A DNA stretch of 64,000 nucleotides. Origin: Polytrichum commune. Lineage: Eukaryota; Streptophyta; Polytrichopsida; Polytrichales; Polytrichaceae. Below, one piece after another: positions 54,700-64,000 of the stretch (positions are counted from its first letter, which is position 1; each line of letters starts with the position of its first letter). The DNA is taken from NCBI GenBank assembly GCA_950295325.1, contig OX485807.1:30723666-30787665 (forward strand), given 5' to 3'. The position numbers and the translations under genes were made by a program. Under the pieces are notes generated by a model. That model did not search any database and was not told where the DNA came from. It saw only the letters and a program-made list of their open reading frames with translations.

Positions 54700-57180
54700 T
54701 GGTGTTCAGAATATATATATATGTATATGGACCAAGAGGAATGACCATGCACCAAAAAAGTGAATGTGTTAATTTTGCTAATACATGCCCAAAAAGGGCA
54801 ATTTTGGGAGGAAAAGAAAAATTCAAGTTTGACCATTCTCTTGTTTTCTCTTGTCTTCATCTTCTCTTCCCCAAAAAAAATCCATTAAATTTTTATTATA
54901 ACATCATTTCTCTGCCATGGGCCCCTACCTTTTCCTACCAAAGCACCTCTTTTGTCTCTCCCACTACAAAACCCATTGGACCATGTCAGTGAATAATGTA
55001 GGCCTTAAAATATGTCTTCTAGAGACCTCGAACTTCATGGCCACTCTGACATTTGTTTCCTTGGTGTAAACCGAAGTGGTCCCAGGACGAGTTCAACAAC
55101 CAATTATAGATTTAACATGTCCTTGGGACGACTTCATGGTCCATGGTGTAAATAGCCCCTAAGCCTCATAAAGGATGAGTGCGGGGTTGTTTTGAAAGGA
55201 GTCGCACATTGCCTTCTAGGGACAATAACACTCTTTCAAATTGTCTAAAATCAAGATCTTATCCAATTTTCTTGATTGAAGTAGCCTTGGAAAGCTATTC
55301 TCAATAATGTAAACAGAGACTTTGTCAAACAAATAGTGCAGCCTACATAGTTTATCAAAATTTGGAGGAGTGTTAGCTCCATAAGTGATAGTTGGCCTCA
55401 CTTTTGGGGTAGGCATTCCATTCTTTGACGGTGAGGTGGGACCCTTGCATATAAGACCATAAGCTTATATGGGTGATGAAGGGTAATGAGGTCACAAATT
55501 GGTATCCTGAGCTTTCCCCAATCTTGGGTTTACTGCAACTAGTCCCGATGGAGCCATTTGGGTTTATTGGTGACATGCACCAGTAAGTCATGTCCCAAAC
55601 ACTTGATTGAAAGTTGTGAGACTAGTGAGTGGTAACAATATCTTGAAGGGAGTTCGAGGCATGTCCTTAGGACCATGAGTCAAAATGACAACCGACCCTA
55701 AATTACCTCATTAGTTCTAGAGCCCGAGGTACCTCATTGCAGGGTGTATGCCATGCACTCTACACTTAGGTTTATTGAGGGAAGTTGGACTAACTCATGC
55801 ACTGCCTTGGTTGTGGAAAACTAGTGGCATCACAAATTCATCAAGTTCCACTTGGTAGCCACCATTGAACTAAGAGTGGGTTTGGGTTGCAACATTTGTT
55901 GTGGTCACCCAATGAGTGAAATAAAATACATATTATGCTAATCTTGAAAAATGAATATAGATTAAACACAAGTGGTTGGCAAACATGAAATACAAAGATT
56001 TGAAGTTGTGGTTGTTGTGTTGTTGCTTTTGATATTGTTGTTTGATGGTTTTCTCCCCACAAGCGCACATCCCTTATTATATTTTAACAAGTGGTTTGCC
56101 CAAATATACTTAAATGTCAATTTAGTCTATAAAATTTAATCCAAGTAAGTGAAAAGACCTGCAACATGGGCGAGAGAGATTTGCATACCTCTCATCCATG
56201 CAACATAGGAAAAAACTTTTGACTTTCTATAGGTTTGTGGATGATTCATCTCAAATGACTTGGACTAGACTAATTCGAGGTCTTTAAAGCTAATTCTATT
56301 GTCAAATCAATTTCAAAGAAAAACTTCCAAGCATCATATTATTTTAGGGCTTTATGTTGGATGAATGACAAATATGCTTGTATGCAATTATTTCCTCGCG
56401 CCCTCAACATGTAGGAGACTTGTTTTTACTAGATGCATTACATCCACCTATTTTGGAGTTGCTATCAATGTAAATTTTTATCAAGTAAAGATGTTAATGT
56501 TTTATAATGTCCAAACAACCAATTTGCCTTTGTTGACAAAAAATGAGATGTACAGTGAATAGTTATAGCATTGCATGATTCCAAATAGTAAGTGACACTA
56601 AATACAATATTTAAGGTAGTTGGTCATTCAAGTGGAGATGACTTCCACCAACACTCTTGTGCTTTTCTATCCACACAAAGGATATTTCATCCCTAGTTAT
56701 TTTATTTACATCCACGAACAAACATGTTATGTCTCATAATCGATGGAAGTAAGGTCAAGGCATCCATAGTCGACCAAGTTCATTTAACCACTCACTAGGG
56801 TCATGTAAAGCCGACATGGATGAAATCTATATTTTTCAGGCGAATGAAGTTAATGTTTATGTGGTGGCGTCTTGTGATTGAATACCCTCATAAGAATTTT
56901 GACAGCAGTTGTAGCCAAGCATTAGAATTTAGATAAATAATTATGGGTTAACCTATAGATCGACTATGTACTACCCTAACTTCAACGCTTCAAAATTTGT
57001 AGCAATTTCTATATTTTCAAAGATTGTTTTTGGGCATTTTTCTTAGAAATTTTTTTTCTTCACAAGAAAAAAAACTCTCCACTAATATTCCTCCTAAATA
57101 AATACAATTTTTTAAATTTTATCGGTTATAGATGTCTCAACTTTAGATGGATGTTTTGCTACTATTGCAACTTGTCATCC
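54700..57180. other. Intergenic, no gene recognised
   Basis: Two short minus-strand frames (55216-55416 and 55373-55591) may be pieces of one decayed protein but match nothing I know. 56500-56600 shares CAAATAGTAAGTG-like and AATAGTTATAGCATTGCA words with the CACTACACTGA MITE family and is probably a decayed copy. Confidence 0.4.
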
Positions 57181-57640
57181 ACTCTACTCTCGCCGGTTAT
57201 GCCGGTTATGTACACTGACAGGGTAAACCTTGGCGACGAAGAAAGATGAAGGGATACCGGTAGGTCCGGTCATAATACCTTCATCCACGATGGATGAGTT
57301 TACATAGACGCCCGTAATCCCAGACACGGGATAAAGCCAAATTGGTGATGCAGAAAGATGAAGGGCGACCGGTAAGGCCGGTCAGAAGGGGGTCGGAGCA
57401 AGAGAGGTGAGTTTGCGAGAGAGGAGGGTGGCGATGGCGATGGTGATGCTGCTGCTGCTTCCTTTGCATCGCTCGCCAGGCTCAACATGTTCTGCGCGGC
57501 CGCGATCGTAAAGAAGACGGCGTTGTCTCGCCGACCGATGTCATGGAAATTACGGTTTCTCGAGGGGTGAGAAGAGGCCGTTCTTGCAAATTCTGGACAG
57601 CCGGCTCTCTTCTTTTTAGCTACCATTGTAACCCTGGCTT
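57181..57640. other. GC-richer segment with a short direct repeat
   Basis: AGAAAGATGAAGGG followed by ACCGGTAGGTCCGGTCA-like sequence occurs at 57238-57271 and again at 57351-57384. An open minus frame at 57300-57626 (about 108 codons; Ala/Ser/Pro-rich) overlaps it. I cannot assign it to a family, and it may be a 5' exon of a divergent gene or chance. Confidence 0.35.
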
Positions 57641-58821
57641 GCTGTATAAGAGCGGAGGAGCATCAGTGGTTCTCTCATTCAATGAATATGAGTGGAGGTC
57701 CACAATTTCGGGCCCCGGAGCGAAGATATTAACGCCAAAAACTTCTGGTCGGGTTTTCAGGCATGTCGTGCCCTACTCTCAGATTGCTTGTATGGTGTTC
57801 CGTGTTTTGGTTTGGAGGCGTTTCCTCAGGCTATACATGGGGATGTTGATTGTGTGATTGAATTTCTCCAGCTTTTTACACGGATTTTTATGCTTCTTGA
57901 TGATTTTGCGGTTATTCTATGAGGACTCCTAGGCTATAGGGTTTGTGTGGCAAATTACATTGGCAGTTTCAAGATATTGTGCCGATCAAATGGATCATCT
58001 TTCGACGGATATATCTCAGTGGCGTCCAGACCAACTTCCAGCATTCGCTACGATGTGTACAGGACTATATATATAGTAGTCATCTTCGTATAAAGTTCGA
58101 AGAATTTCCTAAGAGAAGAGAGTTTCAGATTGTTGTAAAAGTATATTAGGCTATGGAATGTGGCAAATATTATGTAATAGGGCAGGGTTACTCTGCAGTT
58201 TTATTTCTCGGGGACCCATTAGTTTTATCACCAATCAAGAAAACATTGGTGGACTAGATAGTTTATTGAAAGAGAGACTACAGTTTCTATCTACATGATT
58301 AGGTCAGTAGTGTTTGCATTTTTTTAGGTTCCGGAATACTGCGACATTTACTCGGCGGTGCAGACTTGCATGATCATCAACACCAGGGGTATTTTTTACA
58401 AAATTTTATGTTAAGCGCTCAACTTCATCAATAAACCTTATTCATGAAGTGTTTCTGTATTACCAATTCAATGGGTAGAGATTCCATTCTTGGAATTTTT
58501 TATGTTTTATTATGATTGCATGGTTTTTTTGGGCCTAGTACGTGTCATTTTTTGTGCAGCAGTTAGTTACCTGTCGAGTTGTTCATGAAAGAGAGAGAGA
58601 CTCTTGATTTCTATAGGCGATTCCCTGCACCTGTGAAGGCTTTCATCTGATTAGGTAGTAGCTCAGAATCTGGCATGCTTGGAATTTTACTAAATTGACA
58701 GACATTGCAGGGTGCAAGTATCTGTAGCTTATGTTTCGTATGTCATTGACCCTCAGAAGCAGCTATAGCATGACCTCTGCATGCGGGGATCCCATTTATA
58801 AGGCCTTTGAAAGGCTGGGCC
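57641..58821 (+). promoter_or_regulatory. Upstream region of the EMSY-like gene
   Basis: No recognised protein. A pyrimidine stretch and GACATTGCAG at 58701-58710 form a plausible splice acceptor, so a leader intron is likely. TTTATAAGG lies at 58795, just before the ATG. Confidence 0.35.
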
Positions 58822-60303
58822 ATGGATTCTGATCAGTCCACTAGCAGCACAGATGAAGATGTCGTGCCATTGCAGTCTGATCGTATGACAAGAGGGGGAA
58901 GATCTAGCGGTAATGGAAGAGCAGGAAGTGGGGCTTTGTCAGTACAAAATGTTGTCTCAATGGAGCAACAGATTCACAAGCTTGAAGTGGATGCATACTT
59001 GGGAGTTCTTCGGGCATTTGCAGCTCAATCGGAACACATATCGTGGGCTAAGGAAGGTGTTATATCAGATCTGCGGAAAGAACTGCGAATTCCAGATGGA
59101 AAACACAGGGAACTTGTAGCTATGATATCATCAGATGAGACGGTGGAGAATATTCGTGATTTGCGAAAGAACTCGCAGCATCGACCTCTTCTGCCTTACC
59201 AGGAGCCTATATCCAGTCCCGCCGTCTCTAACTCTCACCCTAAAAGGAGAAAAATGGGTGGTCATGCTGATTTGTTGCTGCCGCCTCAAATTCCTCCTAG
59301 TGCAGCAAATCATGTAGTTCCATTGCAGAAAGGGGTACTTGGGAAGAAGTCTCGTAGCAAAGGAGCATCAGTCAATCCTGCAGCCGTCTCCCAGAGAGCG
59401 GCAGCTGCAGGAGGTGTAGCAGGAAGGGGATACAGAGGCAGGGGCCCTGTGCCTGGCAAGGGTGGAGGAGGCTCGGCAGACATTGATAAACATGTTGGGC
59501 GACACCTTCAGATTCGGTGGCCAGAAGATGGCACTTTCTATGATGCTGTTGTCACAGATTATGATCTGGAGACAAGATTTCATGCTCTTGCATATGATAT
59601 TGACAAGCCAACAGAGTCATGGGAGTGGGTGGACTTGCTAGGTATGGAAAAAAAGGATGTGAAGTGGAAAGACTCAGCCCCTTTGGTGACAGAAGGGAGT
59701 GTGCCACCTGCAGCCAAAGTCCCTTCTGCAGGGCGAGGATCTGGACGTGGAGTCAAACGTGGAGGACGAGGTGGACTTTCCAGTGGAGTGGGACGGGCCA
59801 AAGGAGGGCAAAGAGGAAGACCTGCAAATTCTCATGCAAAGGGTGGGCCGCCTCGACAGTCTCGTCCAAGAAATTGGAGGGGTAACTCCAGAGCAGAGCT
59901 TCTTACTAATGGAACAGAGAAGAAAGTGGCACGCAGTGTAGAGATTCATATACCTGACATTGCAGCTTTTGTGAAGCAGTCAGACAACCTGGAACAAGAA
60001 GACGACCTGGAGAAACTAGAAGCTGCAAAAAGAACAGCTAAGGTTCATGAAGAGAACCTTCGCAAGGCCTTGGCAGATGTTGGGGAGTCCTCTGATGATG
60101 TTGGCAGCGGGGATGGAAGACATTGGGCACGTTCTCCTCTGAATTTAAGTGACAAAGAACAACACCCAGGAGAGATAAACCTTGGCAACAATTATGAGGA
60201 TTACACTATGCGAGTGGGTCGGCCTGAAGGTCTGGAGACCAAGCTAGGGGGTGAGTACACCTCTGTCACTGAAGGGGAGAACGAAGATGATGATGATATA
60301 TAA
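58822..60303 (+). CDS. EML: EMSY-like protein (ENT domain plus Tudor/Agenet-type domain)
   Basis: Start ATG at 58822 (MDSDQSTSSTDEDVVPLQ), 493 residues. The frame is open a few codons upstream, but only from a TTG. Residues 45-113 are the ENT domain (EQQIHKLEVDAYLGVLRAF, WAKEGVISDLRKELRIPD, HRELV). Residues about 223-275 are a Tudor-like 'royal' domain (GRHLQIRWPEDGTFYDAVV, DYDLETRFHALAYD, ESWEWVDL). Then follow an RG/RGG-rich basic segment and a C-terminal coiled coil (LEKLEAAKRTAKVHEENLRKAL). The end is acidic. The plant EML family acts in nuclear chromatin regulation and immunity by binding modified histone tails. The entire coding region is in one exon, which is unusual as far as I recall. 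A strong donor-like CAG/GTAAGC lies just after the stop codon. Confidence 0.9.
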   Translation: MDSDQSTSSTDEDVVPLQSDRMTRGGRSSGNGRAGSGALSVQNVVSMEQQIHKLEVDAYLGVLRAFAAQSEHISWAKEGVISDLRKELRIPDGKHRELVAMISSDETVENIRDLRKNSQHRPLLPYQEPISSPAVSNSHPKRRKMGGHADLLLPPQIPPSAANHVVPLQKGVLGKKSRSKGASVNPAAVSQRAAAAGGVAGRGYRGRGPVPGKGGGGSADIDKHVGRHLQIRWPEDGTFYDAVVTDYDLETRFHALAYDIDKPTESWEWVDLLGMEKKDVKWKDSAPLVTEGSVPPAAKVPSAGRGSGRGVKRGGRGGLSSGVGRAKGGQRGRPANSHAKGGPPRQSRPRNWRGNSRAELLTNGTEKKVARSVEIHIPDIAAFVKQSDNLEQEDDLEKLEAAKRTAKVHEENLRKALADVGESSDDVGSGDGRHWARSPLNLSDKEQHPGEINLGNNYEDYTMRVGRPEGLETKLGGEYTSVTEGENEDDDDI

Positions 60304-61274
60304 ATATGACAGGTAAGCAGATCAAGTTTAGGGGTTAAGCAAGCAATTCTCATCGGCTTATTAGGCCCCAGCTGCCTTCTTTTGGCTCCTCACTGTAATT
60401 TAAGTTTCACTTCATTCAAAATTAGGTGTACTAAAATTTCTGAGAACAGTACATTTTGTATAAACATTTTCAAGCTGAAAAATGGGTTGGTGAAGACCCT
60501 TGGGCAAAGTTTTGGAATCAGTAGTTCAGCGCCCTTTGTGCAGAAAAAGTGATTAGATGGAATTACCCCTTTTCAAGTGTGCTTACTCAAGTCCGATTCA
60601 AGTGCTATTGGCTTGATAAGAAGCACTTTTTTCTTCCTTTTTTTTTCATTATTTTGTTGAATGCAGTATTATCAAAGTGAAGGCACTTTTACAGTCCAAT
60701 TTATGTAGTAAATTGCTATGCAAGACCCAGCAATCCATTTTGTGCATATAATCCAATGTTTGGCCTTGCTGGGCTCTCTCTTGTATATATGTTTCTTTGA
60801 AGAAACAGGCAAACCAATTGCTAGACAGGAGCTCTCTCTTACTCAAAGATTTCTTCTTGTTACAGTTGGGTGAAGGGCTTGCCAGCAAGTGGTCAGTGTG
60901 TTAATTCGTCTTTGTGAATCCCATGTCCTTGTGGCATACTACAAATGAAGCCAATTTGATTAACAGAACAGAAAAATCAAATTTTGTTGAAGTATTTCAT
61001 GTCCACTTGAGCACCACATTTCAAACTGAGGCAACAAGAAGACATCAACCAGTTTTGTACACTTCCAATCACAATTAGCGATATTGATTTAAGTTTGGGT
61101 GGGTAGGAGTTGATGCAGGCACAGGCCAATACTTGAGTATTAAGGTAGACAGCCCTTATTCGGTTCCTCATCTTAAATCTTACACCTATATTTGAACGGT
61201 ATGTGGGTAGGTGTTTCATAGGGGAATGGGCTAGTTAGAAAAAGTAACCATTTCAGTGTTATCTACCTTAAGAT
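60304..61274. other. 3' flank between convergent EMSY-like and SSL genes
   Basis: No gene. Probably holds the 3' UTRs of both convergent genes and a possible EMSY-like 3' UTR intron starting at about 60312. Confidence 0.5.
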
Positions 61275-63701
61275 TCAGTGAACACTGGCATTAAGTTCCA
61301 TTGTCCAGATGTATGGTAAGAACACAGAGCTCATCCACAACATGCCATTCCTTTCTTCAACATAGCTCAAAAACTGTGCATTGACTCCCTCCCTATCCTC
61401 ATATGCCTCAATTGCTTCCCCAGTGGGGCTGAGCTTGATGACCATGGCATTGGGCGGTTCAGTTGTGAGGGACAGGATATACTCAAGCGGCAACGGTAGC
61501 TTGTACAAAAGCCTGAGAAGGTACCAGTGCTTCCCGAAGAAGTATTGCAGTTTGGTTTGGCGGCTATGAAGGGCAACCCAGAAATCGCCACCCTGTGTTC
61601 GTCGAATGTTGTCTGGGTATCCAGGAACTTCAGCAAACTCCTCCATGCTGCCTGCTTTGGGGCCCTTCAGCCAGTACTTCATGATTCTGATTAAGTCAAC
61701 CAAGAAACCGCAGTCACTCAGACAGGTTAAAATGCAAATGGAATGGTATGAACCAGTGTTGGACTGATATCGTCCCTTTTCAATATGATTTGGGTATTTA
61801 TAACGAGGATTTCCCCAATTTTTGATACCAGTAGGATGTGGGTATTTGAGGAGATTGTTGTTTTTGATACCTTCAGGTCTATATACCATGTTAGAACCTT
61901 CACACCTAGGTAAAATCATCCTAATTTCAATATGGTTCAGAATGGGTATTGACCCAAATAATAACTCGGGTACACAAAGATTTTCTCACCTCCACCAGAT
62001 TTCAATATTTGACCAGTATTACAATTTCGATACCCACGGGTAGGTTCTTTGATACCAGTATTGATGATGATTACTGCTACTGTGCACTCGTCTATATAAT
62101 TGTCCAACATTGATATGAACCTGCTCAGATTATGGTTGTCATGCATATTAATCAAGGTGGCATAACAGTTTACAGTACACTAGATAGTGTTTGCCTCGAG
62201 GATAGCTGGTACTTGTGTTGGAAGACTCTTTATGAGACACAGTTTTCAGTTGAATATGATAGTAACACATGGTTTGGTGAATCTTGACAACAAGTCGTCA
62301 CGGTTTCTTTAGATGGAGAGCATGGAGGAGTCTCTTAAATAGGTGATGCTTATCATGCATATGGATCAAGATACCTAACAATCAATGCTACACTAGAGAG
62401 TGCTTGCCCCCAAAGAGTATTTCCTCGGAGACATTCGGGTACATGTTCTGCAAGATTCTTTACGAGGCACGCTTTTCAGTTGATTATGATAGTAATACAA
62501 GGTTTGGTGGTTGTTGGCAACAAGTCGTGATTCATTTAGGAAGAGTGCATGAAGGAGTCTCTTAAGAAAGTTATGGTTGAATGTGACAATTGAATGCATC
62601 AAAGCATCCAAACTACAAATTCCTCCCTCCAATGCATGGCGGACAGCTAGGGAGGTAGTATGCACCTGATTTTACTTGTTAGAGACAAGAGAAGGAACGT
62701 GTTGTCTTGAGAGATTGCAACGCCGTTGGGATAATATAAACCTCTTGCTAGAACAACGGTTTGTTGAGTTCTTGGCTCATACTTGAGCAGCCTGCCTGAC
62801 CTGTCTTGCTCGAAGGTCACAAAATTGCATTGCCTGATTTTTCCAAACAACCAATTTGTCATTAGCGGGTGTCATGGTGTAACAAAACTTCCATGTGGCT
62901 CTCATATTGACAAGTTTGGACACTGGATTCTTCCGCAAGAACATGCAACATGTCACATTCAATTATAGAATGAAGTCAAGTATGTTCTACTCCATATCCA
63001 TTACTAGGGAAAAGGGGTAATCTGGATACCGCCCATTTGATACAATGTCATTCAAGACCTATCCAAAACATCACATTTTATGTCAAAACGGTTGGATTGA
63101 CACACATTGACACCAAATGTGATCTTTGTGACAAGTTTTAAGCAACACATATTGAATGGATTGTGTCAAAAAGACCCATTTTTCCTACTACATTGATTAT
63201 CATGATTAGTGTGTTACTATTCAGAGTTTCACAGTTCAAATAATGTCGTACTCAGGAGTTCAAATTTTACTTACAAAAGTTCAATAGGTTGTTCGATCAT
63301 TATAAAACCTAAATAGTTATAGCACTGCACAACTCCAAATAGTAACATGCACTAATTGGGATAATCAGTGTAGTGACCTCTAGCACATCACATAATTACT
63401 TAAACCTCATGTGCTAGATGAATTATCTGGCAAGGACCTTCTTGGACGGCGGGCGCTGCTATCTGTGAAGTAGACAGTCCCATTCTCATCCATGTCGAGA
63501 TCGTTCACAAACTTGAAAGGCACACCTTCCGCCTCTGAACTCACAGGCTTTGCAACCCCGCCGTTGGGTCCCATAACCACTAGACCGAAATAAGCGTCGG
63601 CAATGTAAAGGTTGCCATGCTTGTCAAACTTCACTCCCAACGGCCTTCCACAGATGTGTTCGTTGTGGATAGAGGGTGGATGGATGTCGCACACATCCTT
63701 T
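61275..63701 (-). CDS. Strictosidine-synthase-like (SSL) protein, 3' exons (partial)
   Basis: Six-bladed beta-propeller family related to strictosidine synthase and adipocyte plasma-membrane-associated protein. Three exons join in frame: 63701-63438 (HEHICGRPLGVKFDKHGNLY-type, NLYIADAYFGLVVMGPNGG, FVNDLDMDENGTVYFTDSS), 62833-62666 (DRSGRLLKYEPRT, LARGLYYPNGVAISQDNTF) and 61686-61275 (KYWLKGPKAGSMEEFAEVPG, YPDNIRRTQGGDFWVALH, ending ELNASVH). Donors and acceptors fit: AAGAAG/GTCCTT with ATCAG/G, and ATCAG/GTGCAT with ATCAG/A. The N-terminal exon(s), expected to encode a signal anchor and the first blade, are beyond 64000. Most plant SSLs lack the catalytic Glu of true strictosidine synthase; I cannot confirm its state. 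Likely a secretory-pathway or vacuolar enzyme of unknown substrate. The intron at 61687-62665 carries repeat-like sequence. Confidence 0.85.
63187..63375. mobile_element. CACTACACTGA-family MITE, copy 2, in an SSL intron
   Basis: The right end CAAATAGTAACATGCACTAATTGGGATAATCAGTGTAGTG is inverted at the left, more decayed (CATTGATTATCATGATTAGTG). It is about 190 bp and lies within the intron between the 63438 and 62833 exons. Same family as 38053-38280. Confidence 0.65.
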
Positions 63702-64000
63702 CTGGATTCATTGCAATCCATGGAAAAATAAGAAAAAGTGAGAATACAGTTGACTCGGGCCTGCACTTATGGCGCGAGGCCATGAATTTGTTGGTGTGCT
63801 ATAAATGTTCTCACTATGTTTAGAAGATGAATATAAAAATTGGTTAATTTATTGGGAAGACAACGTATTAGACCCCCTTTTCCACTCGGACTCGAGTGAG
63901 AACTCAAACTTTCAGTTTTCAAGAGTTTTCAACTTTGATCTAGGACTTGACAAGCTTTCATCCAAAGCTCGAATTGTTGAGAACTCGATCAATCCTCATA
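63702..64000. other. Intron of the SSL gene or upstream flank
   Basis: No coding signal matching the missing SSL N-terminus; AT-rich with a pyrimidine-rich acceptor tract before 63701. Confidence 0.5.

Noticed and set aside
58807-58821. Start of EMSY-like at 58807
   Set aside because: That codon is TTG; the first ATG in frame is at 58822.
59131-59949. Alternative frames inside the EMSY-like gene
   Set aside because: Shadow frames; the ENT and Tudor-like motifs are only in the 58822-60303 frame.
1-64000. CRISPR arrays, rRNA or tRNA genes, bacterial operons
   Set aside because: None seen. The tandem repeats present have no regular spacer pattern, and the only tRNA-like signals are the PBS of the chromovirus and a weak B box in the probable SINE.

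Overview
This window is nuclear DNA of a land plant. The evidence is spliced genes with GT-AG introns, plant-specific families (a GRAS transcription factor, an EMSY-like ENT/Tudor protein, a chloroplast-targeted TPR protein, a strictosidine-synthase-like protein) and a dense mosaic of plant-type transposons. One gene encodes radial spoke protein 9, a component of motile flagella. A plant that keeps this gene probably makes swimming sperm, which points to a bryophyte, lycophyte, fern, cycad or Ginkgo rather than a flowering plant or conifer. I cannot name the species.

Bases 1-38,300 are transposon-rich and hold no convincing host gene. The main object is a 15.6-kb insertion at 4885-20482. It has long, nearly identical terminal inverted repeats and a perfect 9-bp target duplication (GTCCCGACC), as Mutator-type (MULE) DNA transposons have. 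No transposase is visible. Instead the minus strand carries one long, now broken reading frame: retroviral-type Gag with zinc knuckles, aspartic protease, a DNMT3-like cytosine-C5 DNA methyltransferase, reverse transcriptase and RNase H. No integrase and no LTRs could be found for it. This combination of a DNA-transposon chassis with a retro-replication cassette carrying its own DNA methyltransferase is the strongest candidate for an undescribed system here.

A 6.9-kb Ty3/Gypsy chromovirus (9208-16109; 972-bp LTRs, TSD GCCTT) later inserted into the protease part of that cassette. Its LTRs are about 99% identical, but its own internal region is full of stops and lacks the reverse-transcriptase core, so it was probably mobilised in trans. 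Around these lie several small inverted-repeat elements: Tourist-like elements with TAA duplications, hAT-like MITEs with 8-bp duplications, a truncated hAT transposase element, a probable SINE family, and a LINE C-terminal remnant.

Bases 38,300-64,000 are genic: SCL32-like GRAS (40965-43031, +), RSP9 (43808-47475, -), a plastid TPR protein (49766-54378, -, nine exons), EMSY-like (58822-60303, +, uninterrupted coding exon), and the 3' part of a strictosidine-synthase-like gene (61275-63701, -, running off the right edge). These genes have unrelated roles and are not an operon-like unit.
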